Shown one piece after another: positions 10,886-21,929 of a DNA stretch of 64,000 nt. This stretch comes from Trachythela sp. YZ-2020. Taxonomy: Eukaryota; Cnidaria; Anthozoa; Malacalcyonacea; Clavulariidae. The notes beneath the pieces are model-generated. The model saw nothing but the letters and a program-made list of their open reading frames with translations, had not been told where the DNA came from and searched no databases. Every line of letters begins with the position of its first letter. Position 1 is the first letter of the stretch. The stretch is from positions 248,001-312,000 of the forward strand of contig JADLSH010000363.1 of assembly GCA_016169945.1 (NCBI GenBank), written 5' to 3'. A program made the translations under genes and the position numbers.

Positions 10886-11354
10886 ATACTCTAGCCAACA
10901 TTACTATTACAAACAATTGACTTGTGTTTATATGAGAATATTTCATCCCACTTTTCAGCAAGATTTGTTTGCAAAACGAGTGGCATACTCACTGTATAGA
11001 CTCATTTCTTATACGATATATCACCGAAATATCACCCTTATCCCCTTTCACTCCCTTCACTCCAGGAATTCCACGTGTTCCATCAGCACCCTTTTCTCCA
11101 TCTGTTCCATTTAGTCCTGGCAATCCTATGGATCCACTGGGTCCAGGTGAACCCGGAGTTCCCTTTTCGCCGAGGTAGCCCACTGGTCCAGGATCACCAC
11201 TGTCCCCTTTCTGACCAGGAGTAGCATCAGAACCATTTTGTCCATCACGTCCAACAGGCCCTTGAGGGCCAGGTGGTCCTTGATCTCCTTTTATCCCATA
11301 TGCTCCTGTAGTACCATTACTTCCAGAAGAACCCCGTTCTCCCCTCTCCCCTTT

Positions 11355-13780
11355 CTAAAGACAAAAATATATTTCAATACAACTTTGTGTGTAGTAACGA
11401 CGTAATCTCTTTGTGTGTAGTACCGACGTCATTCAACGTCGTCACCTAAATTTTCCCACAACAATGATTGATGAACGAACAGATAATCACATCATGGCTG
11501 GGTGTACCTTAACCTTGTCTTGTAAGCGAAAAGCAAGTACTTTTTTCAATATTTGCATACGTATTTTCCAAACCCATTTTATGAACTACAAAGTGATACG
11601 AACACGTTTGCATTTGCAGTTTCATTTTAATAGAACGAAATGTGGTTAAATTTATGGTCCAATTGTTCTATTGCTTGTTTGCAGAATCATGACAAATATA
11701 CATCGGACTGTTTAAGGCTAGTTCGTTAAATTGGAGATTCCGCACAAAATTAAACATTTTAATAGCATGGCTACAAAATTTCAAATTCATTATATCGTCA
11801 CCGTATCAATGTTTGGTGACTGTTGATTCCATCAATAGAAGTCTGAACCGACGTTCGCCTCGACTTTACCTTTCAATAAGTCGTTTGCAACCAATACCAA
11901 AGAAATTTTCGCCATTTGGATGAAATCTGAAATGGACCTTATGCATAATGACGTTCTCTTGTGGTGCGTGACTACCACTACCAGAATATTTTGCTATATT
12001 TACTATCTTCTTCTATTAAGATATTGCGCAAAGCATTCTGGGAGTAGTAGTGACGCACCGCCAGGAAAGGTCATCTATTGCAAACAAGCAGAATACTTCG
12101 TCAAGTTCATCAAATACGTCGGCGGTGACGTCACGTGAAAAAAACATAAAACAAAATTCCAAACTTTGCGCATCTCGCTCCATAGATCTAGAACTGAACG
12201 TTGGAGGGTTTTTGTAGAAATTTCGAGAGAAAATTCTATACAAGTTTTAGACCTAACCAAGAGTAGTTGCGAAAAATGCAACTATAGGCCCTCCCGGTCG
12301 GAAGTGTGTTTCATCAAGATATTCAAGCTGACAACACGGTTCCGTTCGCCTCTATGGACAGGTTCTGTCATTGGTATTATAACAATGAATCCCAATAGAA
12401 CTAGAGAATAGATTTCTTAAACAGTCACAAACACTGCCCACATTTGCTCACGGAAGCAAATCACAACGCAAGTTCATTTTAATTATATATTTACCGAAAT
12501 TCGTACGATTATAGCTATGCTCGAATTTGTCTGGTTTCATGCGCCACGTGTGAACTCGAAAGGCGAGATCGTGCACATTTGAGTACGCTTTCGAATGCAT
12601 CCAGTCCTGTTTGAACGTATATAAATTATAGCATAAAACATTTAATTCGTCAAATACGTGTTCATCATAGAGTATAAAATAGGGTTTTCAGAGAAATACG
12701 ATCGCACACATGAAAGTAGGCATTCACACTATAATAGTTTTATATTCTTGAAAGACAAAGAATTACAGCCAGAAGATAAACTAAATTAATATATATTATT
12801 TATAATTATATATTATACATAATGTACAAAACATATTGACGTAAAATAATTGGAAATGCCATACGGAATAGCATAGCTAAACTTGAAAATTATGAACTGT
12901 CCGTTTACGGTCTGCTGTATGTTCCATGGTTTGCATTTATTTTGATACATTTTTTTGTTCAGCTCATCTAGGCGAGCATCTAGGAAGCTTACTTCACATA
13001 TTACATTAATTAATAACTAATCGCATTTACAACTACAACCACTGATCTCAAAGTTAGAACTGGATAGTGCATCTGCTATGCACACCACAAGGCTCTAGGT
13101 GCGTAAGCTTTAATGTCAATCTATTTGAAGACGAAATCCTACGAGTACCACGCAGTCGTGGACAATTAAGGTATAACCGTTACGATTACTACCTTTACCT
13201 CTAAATATAAGCCTCCAGTATCACTCACCAAACTGTCATCAACTCACGAGACAGTTCACTTTGGTTGATCCAAAATCTGTTAACCCTATTATATATAAGT
13301 TCACGAGGTTAGACCTATATGGACGAAACTAGCATCGCATTTTCGCAGGTTTTATTACTGTTTTGGAATATACATTAATGTGAAAAAGAAAACAAACCAA
13401 GTTCGTAGCTACTATAGGCAGAGCCTCAATCAGTGAATCTGAATTATCGTCAGTATTTGTATTTATCGCAATGCAAACGTATAAACAACTGTTAGAATAC
13501 CAAGTGAACATGAACGTATCTGCAGTCACCTTCACGGGATCTTCTCGAGATTGAACGAAAGTCGCAGGCATGTAAGCGAAGACCAGACTTTTACATGAAT
13601 GTTCCTGTCTTCGTCCAAGCTGGAGCTTGCTTTGTTGACGGAAATGTCCATGGAAAATGGGAAAATTTAAGATGTAGAGCCATTGTGCAAGGTCGAGCAG
13701 GAGAATCATCAAGATACAATAGAACATGACCCTGGTCTGGACAGTACCATTGACTAAGACAAACTAAGGGGCTGTTTATA
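11355..13780. other. Intronic/intergenic left-arm sequence, no gene recognised
   Basis: Only short frames occur and none resembles a known protein. The one structured item is a SINE tail at about 12240-12300, which shares GCGAAAAATGCAAC and GACCTAACCA with the SINE at 9324. The remainder is AT-rich and matches 21930-24344 in reverse. Confidence 0.6.
12240..12300 (-). repeat. Detached SINE tail fragment, left arm
   Basis: Contains the complement of TTGCATTTTTCGCAAC followed by TTGGTTAGGTCTAAAAC, the same tail as the tRNA-headed SINE, but without a tRNA head. Mirror at about 23411-23471. Confidence 0.6.
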
Positions 13781-13783
13781 TAG

Positions 13784-13819
13784 AAGCCGGGCTGGCTCGC
13801 TGACCGGGCCAGCCCGCTT
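13784..13819. repeat. GC-rich hairpin, left arm
   Basis: AAGCCGGGCTGGC faces GCCAGCCCGCTT around a ten-base loop, a strong stem in otherwise AT-rich DNA. TATATA lies next to it. Probably a repeat-family terminus. Mirror 21894-21929. Confidence 0.7.
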
Positions 13820-14144
13820 AGCGAGAGCTCGGCGACTGACCGTCCGAACACATCACTATACTCTACAGATTACAATGTAATTCAATTATTTATCAATCAA
13901 GCCCAATGCTGAGGATCTCAATCCTTGAGGTGTATTTATGTGTTAGTGTTACATGAATGTTTCACCACATGTCAATCCCTGGGGCTAGGTGCTATGACCA
14001 ATATCTGCTTATATTTTCCCACCAGAAGATTAAAAAAATGACCTGGTTTCAGGTCAAACTTTCCCCAGAAAGGTTTCAGGTCAGACTCCAGATTTAAAAA
14101 TTTCTCCTAGAATATATCTAACACCCTCCCTAGAATTTGGCTAG

Positions 14145-15862
14145 CGATGATCAACTTTATTTAAACACACTAATCTTTTCAACTATATACAGCTGGTTTC
14201 CAAAAGAGGTGTGCTAACATTACAAAATACATAACAAAAGATACTAAGTATATTACAAATTTAAAAAACTATAAAACTATAACTATATTTACACTCTATT
14301 TAGTTCAACAATATATGTTACAATGTCTAGGTCGAGGAAGAAAGCTTTTGACAAAATGAATCGTAAGATACAGAATTTCTTATCTCTTCCGGTATCTGAT
14401 TCCATAGTTGAGCCCCGCAATAGCTAAAACTCCTTTTTAAGAATTCAGTCCTAGGCGGTGGAATACAAAGGCTAGTCGAAGAACCCCTTAGATTGTAATC
14501 ACTTACTGTGTTAGTTTTTGAAAAATATCACACAGTCTGTGAGGGGCTAATTTATTGACCGTTTTGTACATGAGCCTGGCTTTCATTTGTGCCCTACGTT
14601 CTTCTAACGATATCCAGTCAAGAGAATTACGTGCCAAAATAGACTGTCCATGCTCATTTTTAAAATTCATGATCAGTCTAGCCGCTCTATTCTGAAATAT
14701 TTGAAGACGTTCAGCCTGGACTTTGCCAATCGTATCCCAAACTTCGCAACAATAATCAAAATGTGGTTGGATTAAAGCATTATATACCAATACTAAGGTG
14801 TTTCGATCCACAAATTCCTTAAGTTTCCTAATGGCTCCATTACCCGACGATATTTTACTGGCAATGAATTCAATATGTTTTTTCCAATTTAAATTCTCGT
14901 CAATCTGAACACCAAGTACTTTGGCATGTTTCACTCGTTTGACCGGTTTGCTATTGATTTTAACTTCAGGCTGGACAGCCGTATTATTTATTTTATAGTG
15001 AGATCCAATCAAAACGTACTCGGTTTTCGCAATATTTAAACTAAGTCTATTTGCAGACAGCCACCTGTGGACATTCACCAGGTCTTCATTTGCCCTCCTC
15101 TCAACTTCATCTAAAGTTTCACCTACAGCTGTTAGGCTGGTGTCATCTGCAAACATTCTAGATGTTGTATGCTTGAGACAATTAGGTAAATCATTTATAT
15201 AGATGATGAACAAAAGAGGGCCGAGTATACTTCCCTGGGGAATACCACAAGTTATTTTTCTCTGATTTGAAAATATGCCTTTTAACTGACATTTTTGTGT
15301 TCGGTGCGTCAAATAACAACGCAATAGGGTAAGCGCGTTTTTCCCAAATCCATACATTTGAAACTTACGTAACAGTATTTCGTGGTTGACAGTGTCAAAT
15401 GCTTTCTTTAAATCGAGAAAAACTACTAAATTATAAAGGCCGCGGTCCATGTTGACATACCATTCATTTGTACAATCTAAGAGTGTAGTTGTTGTAGAAT
15501 GCGAAGGTCTAAAGCCATATTGATGTTCTGATAGAATATTTTCGTTCATCAAATAGTCAAGCATTTGATCATGCAAAATCCTTTCCATCAGTTTACTCAC
15601 TACTGGTAGGATTGAAATTGGTCTATAGTTGTCTAGCATAGTCCGCTGGCCTTTTTTAAATATTGGAATTACCCTTGCAGCTTTCCATTCCGAAGGAAAC
15701 TGCTCTGAAATAATTGACACATTAAATATCTTTGTCAAAGATCGTGCAATAGCAGGAGCTGCAGTCAAGAGAACTTTAGCTGAAATTTTATCAATACCCG
15801 TCGCTTTCGAGGAAGACAATTTGGTTATATGCTTAAAGACTGTTGCCACATTTACTGGCTGA
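14145..15862 (-). mobile_element. 5'-truncated L2/CR1-like LINE, left-arm copy
   Basis: Minus-strand LINE whose 3' end carries an AATAAAGTTGATCATCG sequence and whose 5' end stops inside the reverse transcriptase domain at about 15862. In the right arm the same insertion lies at 19849-21568, so it predates the inverted duplication. It sits in an intron of the collagen gene. Confidence 0.85.
14503..15849 (-). CDS. LINE reverse transcriptase, left-arm copy
   Basis: A 448-residue frame with the blocks SKATGIDKISAKVL, NYRPISILPVVSKLMERI, the first Asp block VVFLDLKKAFDTVNHE, CGIPQGSILGPLLF, the FADD box and the C-terminal HFDYCCEVWD and LQIFQNRAARLI. No genuine ATG opens it because the element is 5'-truncated. 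Relative to the right copy one A is missing in a homopolymer near 14513-14521, so about the last 50 residues are out of frame here. The active-site residues are intact, but the element cannot be autonomous without its endonuclease. Confidence 0.85.
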   Translation of the reverse strand: MATVFKHITKLSSSKATGIDKISAKVLLTAAPAIARSLTKIFNVSIISEQFPSEWKAARVIPIFKKGQRTMLDNYRPISILPVVSKLMERILHDQMLDYLMNENILSEHQYGFRPSHSTTTTLLDCTNEWYVNMDRGLYNLVVFLDLKKAFDTVNHEILLRKFQMYGFGKNALTLLRCYLTHRTQKCQLKGIFSNQRKITCGIPQGSILGPLLFIIYINDLPNCLKHTTSRMFADDTSLTAVGETLDEVERRANEDLVNVHRWLSANRLSLNIAKTEYVLIGSHYKINNTAVQPEVKINSKPVKRVKHAKVLGVQIDENLNWKKHIEFIASKISSGNGAIRKLKEFVDRNTLVLVYNALIQPHFDYCCEVWDTIGKVQAERLQIFQNRAARLIMNFKNEHGQSILARNSLDWISLEERRAQMKARLMYKTVNKLAPHRLCDIFQKLTQ

Positions 15863-16386
15863 AATGTGGCAACATTTCATGTGGCAACATTAGCCTTTCC
15901 AATCAAACCCATCTTTTGCCACTACTGGTTCAGAGTGTTGTGCATTGGACTGTTCAAAATGAAGAAAATTGGGAGATAAAACTGAATAATTAATAAACCA
16001 ACATTTTCAAGAACATATCATTAGCAAGTAGTTTTAATATCCAAAAAATAAGCCTCAATTGTAGCAATTAAGTCTTGCAGCAATTTGATCAGTATTAATA
16101 TTCACAAGACAGTTTATTTCTCAAATTTGAAAGTAACAAATCAGAAGAGTCCAGAAGAAACTCCCCTGCCATGAGTGCTGCAATGTTCTTGACCCTGATT
16201 CTATCTTCCCAATTCCTGCAATAAAAGAAAAGGACAATTTATATAGAGCTTCACAGAGCATCCTTAGTGTTTATGAAAAAAAGTGAAAAATGCTTTCAAA
16301 GCTTCCTCATTGTAAAGACATTGTTGATAAAATTGTTACATTTGTTCTGGGTACTCTTAATGTTTCATCATTATAATATTCACAGA
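15863..16386. other. Inner end of left palindrome arm, no gene recognised
   Basis: Exact or near-exact reverse complement of 19325-19848. The last shared base is 16386; beyond it the two sides differ at once. Confidence 0.7.
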
Positions 16387-16399
16387 TTGAAAATTGTTG

Positions 16400-16516
16400 A
16401 AAGCTACCGAGTAAACTGCTGTTGCTGAGATCCTTTTGTGGTAACTGAATCATGACTGTCGTCGCTTTCTTATAGACTCCGTGCCATGAAATCTCTCCAA
16501 GTCGATAACCGTAATC
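16400..16516 (-). other. Possible exon next to the palindrome edge
   Basis: After an acceptor-like TTTATTTTAAATAG at about 16517-16530, the minus strand reads DYGYRLGEISWHGVYKK and stays open across the palindrome edge to a TGA near 16305. A donor-like GTAGCT lies near 16411. The reading is protein-like but I recognise no family, and it may be chance. Confidence 0.3.
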
Positions 16517-16908
16517 TATTTAAAATAAATGGGTCAATTAAAATATATATCACTGAATAGGCTAGATGTCTCGGTAAGACTTACGGAAACCACAAAAACG
16601 AAGACTCTTTGATATTGGAATGGTTTAAGAAATAAAATTTTGCTATTATTTAAGTATACAACATTTTTTTCATTATATATTTCTGATCATGTTTCTTGTT
16701 CAGTCAGTTATTCGCTGCGAATCACCGGTGAATTCCGAATTTCTTGCTAGGCCGGCTTTCCACGTGCACGCAGTGTGTACCTATTTTTACCAATTTATAT
16801 GTACTTGCCAATTCTTTCCAAAAGAAGAGAGGCCTGGGACGAGATTGTGAAGTTATTTTGGGAAACATCTATTGATTAATCTATTTTTGTCCGCTATTCT
16901 CATCACAG

Positions 16909-17031
16909 AATGTGAAAAATTCTACTGGACCTAAAGGCGAGAAAGGCGAGAGAGGATCTCCTGGAATAAATGAAACTTTGGGGATAAAAGGACAGACTGG
17001 GAATAACGGAGATCCTGGGAAAAAGGGTGAC
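16909..17031 (+). CDS. Collagen Gly-X-Y exon (upstream exon of the right-arm gene)
   Basis: Acceptor CATCACAG and donor GTGAGT bound a 123-base, 41-codon exon in phase 0. It reads NVKNSTGPKGEKGERGSPG, then a short interruption and further Gly-X-Y triplets to DPGKKGD. It lies in the spacer, in the same strand and phase as the Gly-X-Y exon at 24345, so both probably belong to one collagen chain. A LINE-containing intron of 7.3 kb separates them. Extracellular structural protein by family knowledge. Confidence 0.8.
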
Positions 17032-17118
17032 GTGAGTAAAAGCGTAAAGCTTGTTGATTCGGTGCCGTAAATCTGGGTGACTTTCCAAATATTATACTAT
17101 CCCGAAATTTGGTCACAA

Positions 17119-17186
17119 GGATTAGGGTTAGGATTAAGGATTAGGATTAGGGTCGAGGTTAGGATTAGTGTTAGGATTGGGATTAA
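17119..17186. repeat. Telomere-like GGATTA/GGGTTA repeat
   Basis: Degenerate units GGATTAGGGTTAGGATTAAG and similar, resembling but not equal to the metazoan TTAGGG telomere repeat. Located inside the spacer of the palindrome. Confidence 0.7.
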
Positions 17187-17575
17187 GTCTATATTCAGGT
17201 TGGTAATATGGACATTGAGTCGTAAATCCTCAGTATTTAACCCCTTCTCAAATCAGCCCCCACTGTAATAAGCCTCCTTCTTAAAGGAACACATTTATTA
17301 AGTCCCCTTCTCCCTGCACATCAAAGGAACACATGTCTACTGCATGATTTACCGAGTTTCTTTTATACTTGCCGCATACATTGCAGTAAAATTGAAAAAG
17401 CTCCCTCTATATTCGCCCCTCGCCCCTTCCAATAAGCCTCCCGCTCAAGGTTGCCCAATATAACTAAGCCATCCGGGGGCCTTAATAGAGGATCGGATAT
17501 GCGGTGGATGTTATTTTACTTGCATGCCATCATAAAAAGAATATGTCGATATACTATCTCTATATCCGCATTATG

Positions 17576-17990
17576 CGGACACCCTGTATTAAGGGGACAC
17601 TTTGTAAAGTCCCGAATTGAATCTCATATAATTTCTATTAATGAAACCTCTATTAAGCGGACACCTCCATTAAGCGGACGCGGACACCTAAATTGGCACA
17701 TAAAGACATAAAAACCTGTGTTAAACGGACAAAATTTTCTTAACTTTTCATAATCTTTACAATTTTTGCGCTTTGGTAATTATATTAACGATATTCGGCA
17801 ATCGGTACAAAGTCTATTTGTTTATTCGACCAGTATATTATTACGCGTGCGTTAAGACAAGTTTTTTACCGTAGTTCAAACATCGAAATGGGGGGAGAGG
17901 GCTGGTGACGAGAACCTCTGTTAAGCGGACACCTCTATTAAGCGGACACTAACCTATTCCCAGAGGGTCCGCTTAATACATGTTTGACTG
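17576..17990. repeat. TTAAGCGGACA-type dispersed repeat
   Basis: Five or more copies of TTAAGCGGACACC or close variants (TTAAGGGGACAC, TTAAACGGACA), ending with the inverse GGGTCCGCTTAATACATG. Such repeats are usual at termini of short non-autonomous DNA transposons. I could not fix its ends. Confidence 0.55.
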
Positions 17991-18429
17991 TGTATATAGT
18001 TGATAAACGAACAGAGATTTATCATATCGTTGATAAATTTTTATTTTCAGTATCTCATTTGACACACATTACAAATAATCGAAGAAGCTGTTTGTAGATG
18101 GGATACTCGAACGAAAATTTATATACATTTTTTTATACATTTTCATTACAAATAATCATAGTGGCAGTAAGCCAGAGATATGGTCAATATTCAATATGTA
18201 TTCCGAAAACGGGCCAATAATCCAAGAGCGAAGCAAAATATTACCTGAAACTAAGTATAATGATAACTTGAAATATGATAATCGAAAATGTCGAGACTTT
18301 TAGAAAACTTTTGACTTCGTCCGGTTCTGTGTGAACGGGGCATAAACGAAATGTGCATTTTCTTTTAGCCTGGTTTTCACTGGCAATGCAACAAACCTAA
18401 TTTTATGATTTTTTTATCACTGCACGTTT

Positions 18430-18600
18430 CATAAGAAATAAGGGGTGGTACCACCCCCCTCCCCCAGTGACGACGCCCTTTAAAGTGACTGAAATTTTCA
18501 TAAGACCAATGCTTCCCATTAAAAGCAACCCATGACAAGATTTTTTTAATGAAATAAACCAGGGCGAATTCTATATAAACTCAGAGGAGAGACTTTAAAC
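18430..18600. repeat. Diverged copy of the repeat at 25420-25560
   Basis: Shares GTGACGACGCCCTTTA, the AATGAAATAAACCAGGG-like block and CTATATAAACTCAGAGGAG with the right-arm segment (and its mirror at about 10120-10250), but with many substitutions. It is therefore an older family member in the spacer and not part of the palindrome. Confidence 0.6.
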
Positions 18601-19324
18601 TCTTTACGCCGCCAATTTTTAGAGCAACTGAGAATTTGAAACTGAAAGTAACTTGGTCGGTCAATTTTAAAACGCTTGTTTCTCTTCTTGGACCTTAACA
18701 AACCTTGTCTCAGGAAAAGAATATGCATCATGGATGTCTCGAAAAGTAAATTTGTAGTTTTTTAACCCTGAATCGCAGAGAAAACGTTGCCATGAGTGAA
18801 GATTTGAATCAGACTCGTCAATGGAGGCGAACAAGAGAAGGATTATATGATATTTAAACGTTGGACCATTTAGTTAACAATACAGACTCAGAGTACAAAC
18901 GTCCAGCGACAATCTGAATATTTACTTCGCAAACTTGAATAACTTAAATGGTTACAACGGCGATCATGCCGACAAGTTGCTGTGGTAAGTTTTGAATATT
19001 TATGTTATGTTTGTCAAAATATAATTCTACTATTCTGTTAGTACTGTAAGTGTTGGAATGAGTTTATATTTGAATCATATAACAAATCCATTAATCTGTG
19101 GCTGTGCAGTTTATACATTGACGCCAGGAATTATATCTTTTTATCGATTTGTTAGCGGTTTCATGCTTTTGCTCCATTTGGTGGTTGTATCTAAATTCAT
19201 AAGCTCAGCTAGGGAACTGTCTGAAAAGAACCAAATTGCGTTTCGGGATAAAGTTGGGATAAAGTTGTTGTGGTTTCCTTGCCATTGCAATAGCACTAGA
19301 CAATTTATTTATTTAAACAGTTAT
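18601..19324. other. Spacer remainder, no convincing gene
   Basis: A 98-residue frame at 19058-19354 has hydrophobic character but no recognisable motif and runs into the palindrome arm. I do not call it a gene. Confidence 0.5.
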
Positions 19325-19848
19325 TCTGTGAATATTATAATGATGAAACATTAAGAGTACCCAGAACAAATGTAACAATTTTATCAACAATGTCTTTACA
19401 ATGAGGAAGCTTTGAAAGCATTTTTCACTTTTTTTCATAAACACTAAGGATGCTCTGTGAAGCTCTATATAAATTGTCCTTTTCTTTTATTGCAGGAATT
19501 GGGAAGATAGAATCAGGGTCAAGAACATTGCAGCACTCATGGCAGGGGAGTTTCTTCTGGACTCTTCTGATTTGTTACTTTCAAATTTGAGAAATAAACT
19601 GTCTTGTGAATATTAATACTGATCAAATTGCTGCAAGACTTAATTGCTACAATTGAGGCTTATTTTTTGGATATTAAAACTACTTGCTAATGATATGTTC
19701 TTGAAAATGTTGGTTTATTAATTATTCAGTTTTATCTCCCAATTTTCTTCATTTTGAACAGTCCAATGCACAACACTCTGAACCAGTAGTGGCAAAAGAT
19801 GGGTTTGATTGGAAAGGCTAATGTTGCCACATGAAATGTTGCCACATT

Positions 19849-21568
19849 TCAGCCAGTAAATGTGGCAACAGTCTTTAAGCATATAACCAAATTGTCTTCC
19901 TCGAAAGCGACGGGTATTGATAAAATTTCAGCTAAAGTTCTCTTGACTGCAGCTCCTGCTATTGCACGATCTTTGACAAAGATATTTAATGTGTCAATTA
20001 TTTCAGAGCAGTTTCCTTCGGAATGGAAAGCTGCAAGGGTAATTCCAATATTTAAAAAAGGCCAGCGGACTATGCTAGACAACTATAGATCAATTTCAAT
20101 CCTACCAGTAGTGAGTAAACTGATGGAAAGGATTTTGCATGATCAAATGCTTGACTATTTGATGAACGAAAATATTCTATCAGAACATCAATATGGCTTT
20201 AGACCTTCGCATTCTACAACAACTACACTCTTAGATTGTACAAATGAATGGTATGTCAACATGGACCGCGGCCTTTATAATTTAGTAGTTTTTCTCGATT
20301 TAAAGAAAGCATTTGACACTGTCAACCACGAAATACTGTTACGTAAGTTTCAAATGTATGGATTTGGGAAAAACGCGCTTACCCTATTGCGTTGTTATTT
20401 GACGCACCGAACACAAAAATGTCAGTTAAAAGGCATATTTTCAAATCAGAGAAAAATAACTGTGGTATTCCCCAGGAAGTATACTCGGCCCTCTTTTGTT
20501 CATCATCTATATAAATGATTTACCTAATTGTCTCAAGCATACAACATCTAGAATGTTTGCAGATGACACCAGCCTAACAGCTGTAGGTGAAACTTTAGAT
20601 GAAGTTGAGAGGAGGGCAAATGAAGACCTGGTGAATGTCCACAGGTGGCTGTCTGCAAATAGACTTAGTTTAAATATTGCGAAAACCAGTACGTTTTGAT
20701 TGGATCTCACTATAAAATAAATAATACGGCTGTCCAGCCTGAAGTTAAAATCAATAGCAAACCGGTCAAACGAGTGAAACATGCCAAAGTACTTGGTGTT
20801 CAGATTGACGAGAATTTAAATTGGAAAAAACATATTGAATTCATTGCCAGTAAAATATCGTCGGGTAATGGAGCCATTAGGAAACTTAAGGAATTTGTGG
20901 ATCGAAACACCTTAGTATTGGTATATAATGCTTTAATCCAACCACATTTTGATTATTGTTGCGAAGTTTGGGATACGATTGGCAAAGTCCAGGCTGAACG
21001 TCTTCAAATATTTCAGAATAGAGCGGCTAGACTGATCATGAATTTTAAAAATGAGCATGGACAGTCTATTTTGGCACGTAATTCTCTTGACTGGATATCG
21101 TTAGAAGAACGTAGGGCACAAATGAAAGCCAGGCTCATGTACAAAACGGTCAATAAATTAGCCCCTCACAGACTGTGTGATATTTTTCAAAAAACTAACA
21201 CAGTAAGTGATTACAATCTAAGGGGTTCTTCGACTAGCCTTTGTATTCCACCGCCTAGGACTGAATTCTTAAAAAGGAGTTTTAGCTATTGCGGGGCTCA
21301 ACTATGGAATCAGATACCGGAAGAGATAAGAAATTCTGTATCTTAATTACGATTCATTTTGTCAAAAGCTTTCTTCCTCGACCTAGACATTGTAACATAT
21401 ATTGTTGAACTAAATAGAGTGTAAATATAGTTATAGTTTTATAGTTTTTTAAATTTGTAATATACTTAGTATCTTTTGTTATGTATTTTGTAATGTTAGC
21501 ACACCTCTTTTGGAAACCAGCTGTATATAGTTGAAAAGATTAGTGTGTTTAAATAAAGTTGATCATCG
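19849..21568 (+). mobile_element. 5'-truncated L2/CR1-like LINE, right-arm copy
   Basis: Plus-strand mirror of 14145-15862, lying in the collagen intron. It ends with AATAAAGTTGATCATCG. Its reverse transcriptase frame is broken twice (see the pseudogene entry). Confidence 0.85.
19862..21346 (+). pseudogene. LINE reverse transcriptase, right-arm copy, frameshifted
   Basis: Same domains as the left copy, but the reading frame breaks near 20460, just before the CGIPQG block, and again near 20690, after LSLNIAKT. After that it runs open to the stop at 21346, covering the C-terminal 216 residues including the last 50 that are out of frame in the left copy. Each break is a one- or few-base indel. 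Confidence 0.85.
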
Positions 21569-21893
21569 CTAGCCAAATTCTAGGGAGGGTGTTAGATATA
21601 TTCTAGGAGAAATTTTTAAATCTGGAGTCTGACCTGAAACCTTTCTGGGGAAAGTTTGACCTGAAACCAGGTCATTTTTTTAATCTTCTGGTGGGAAAAT
21701 ATAAGCAGATATTGGTCATAGCACCTAGCCCCAGGGATTGACATGTGGTGAAACATTCATGTAACACTAACACATAAATACACCTCAAGGATTGAGATCC
21801 TCAGCATTGGGCTTGATTGATAAATAATTGAATTACATTGTAATCTGTAGAGTATAGTGATGTGTTCGGACGGTCAGTCGCCGAGCTCTCGCT

Positions 21894-21929
21894 AAGCGGG
21901 CTGGCCCGGTCAGCGAGCCAGCCCGGCTT
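21894..21929. repeat. GC-rich hairpin, right arm
   Basis: AAGCGGGCTGGC faces GCCAGCCCGGCTT, with TATATAAA just downstream. Mirror of 13784-13819. Confidence 0.7.

Larger units (their letters stand above)
8465..11354 (-). pseudogene. Partial inverted copy of collagen/LamG-like gene (five exons), left arm
   Basis: Mirror of the right-arm exons. In minus-strand order: Gly-X-Y exon 10993-11354, Cys-rich exon 10420-10664, exon 9833-9940, LamG-like exon 8791-9066 and exon 8465-8584. Lengths equal those on the right except that the LamG-like exon has one extra G near 8816 (276 against 275 bases), which shifts the frame. The 123-base Gly-X-Y exon at 16909-17031 is not duplicated on this side in this orientation, and I see no promoter or first exon. 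This copy is therefore probably a non-functional 3' fragment, or an artefact if the palindrome is an assembly error. Confidence 0.7.

Noticed and set aside
10989..11183. Separate collagen gene in the left arm
   Set aside because: It is the exact mirror of the right-arm exon and lacks upstream exons, so it is described as a partial inverted copy.
18948..18984. ATG followed by a GTAAGT-like donor (MVTTAIMPTSCC)
   Set aside because: Considered as a first collagen exon, but it lies downstream of the Gly-X-Y exon at 16909 and encodes no signal peptide.
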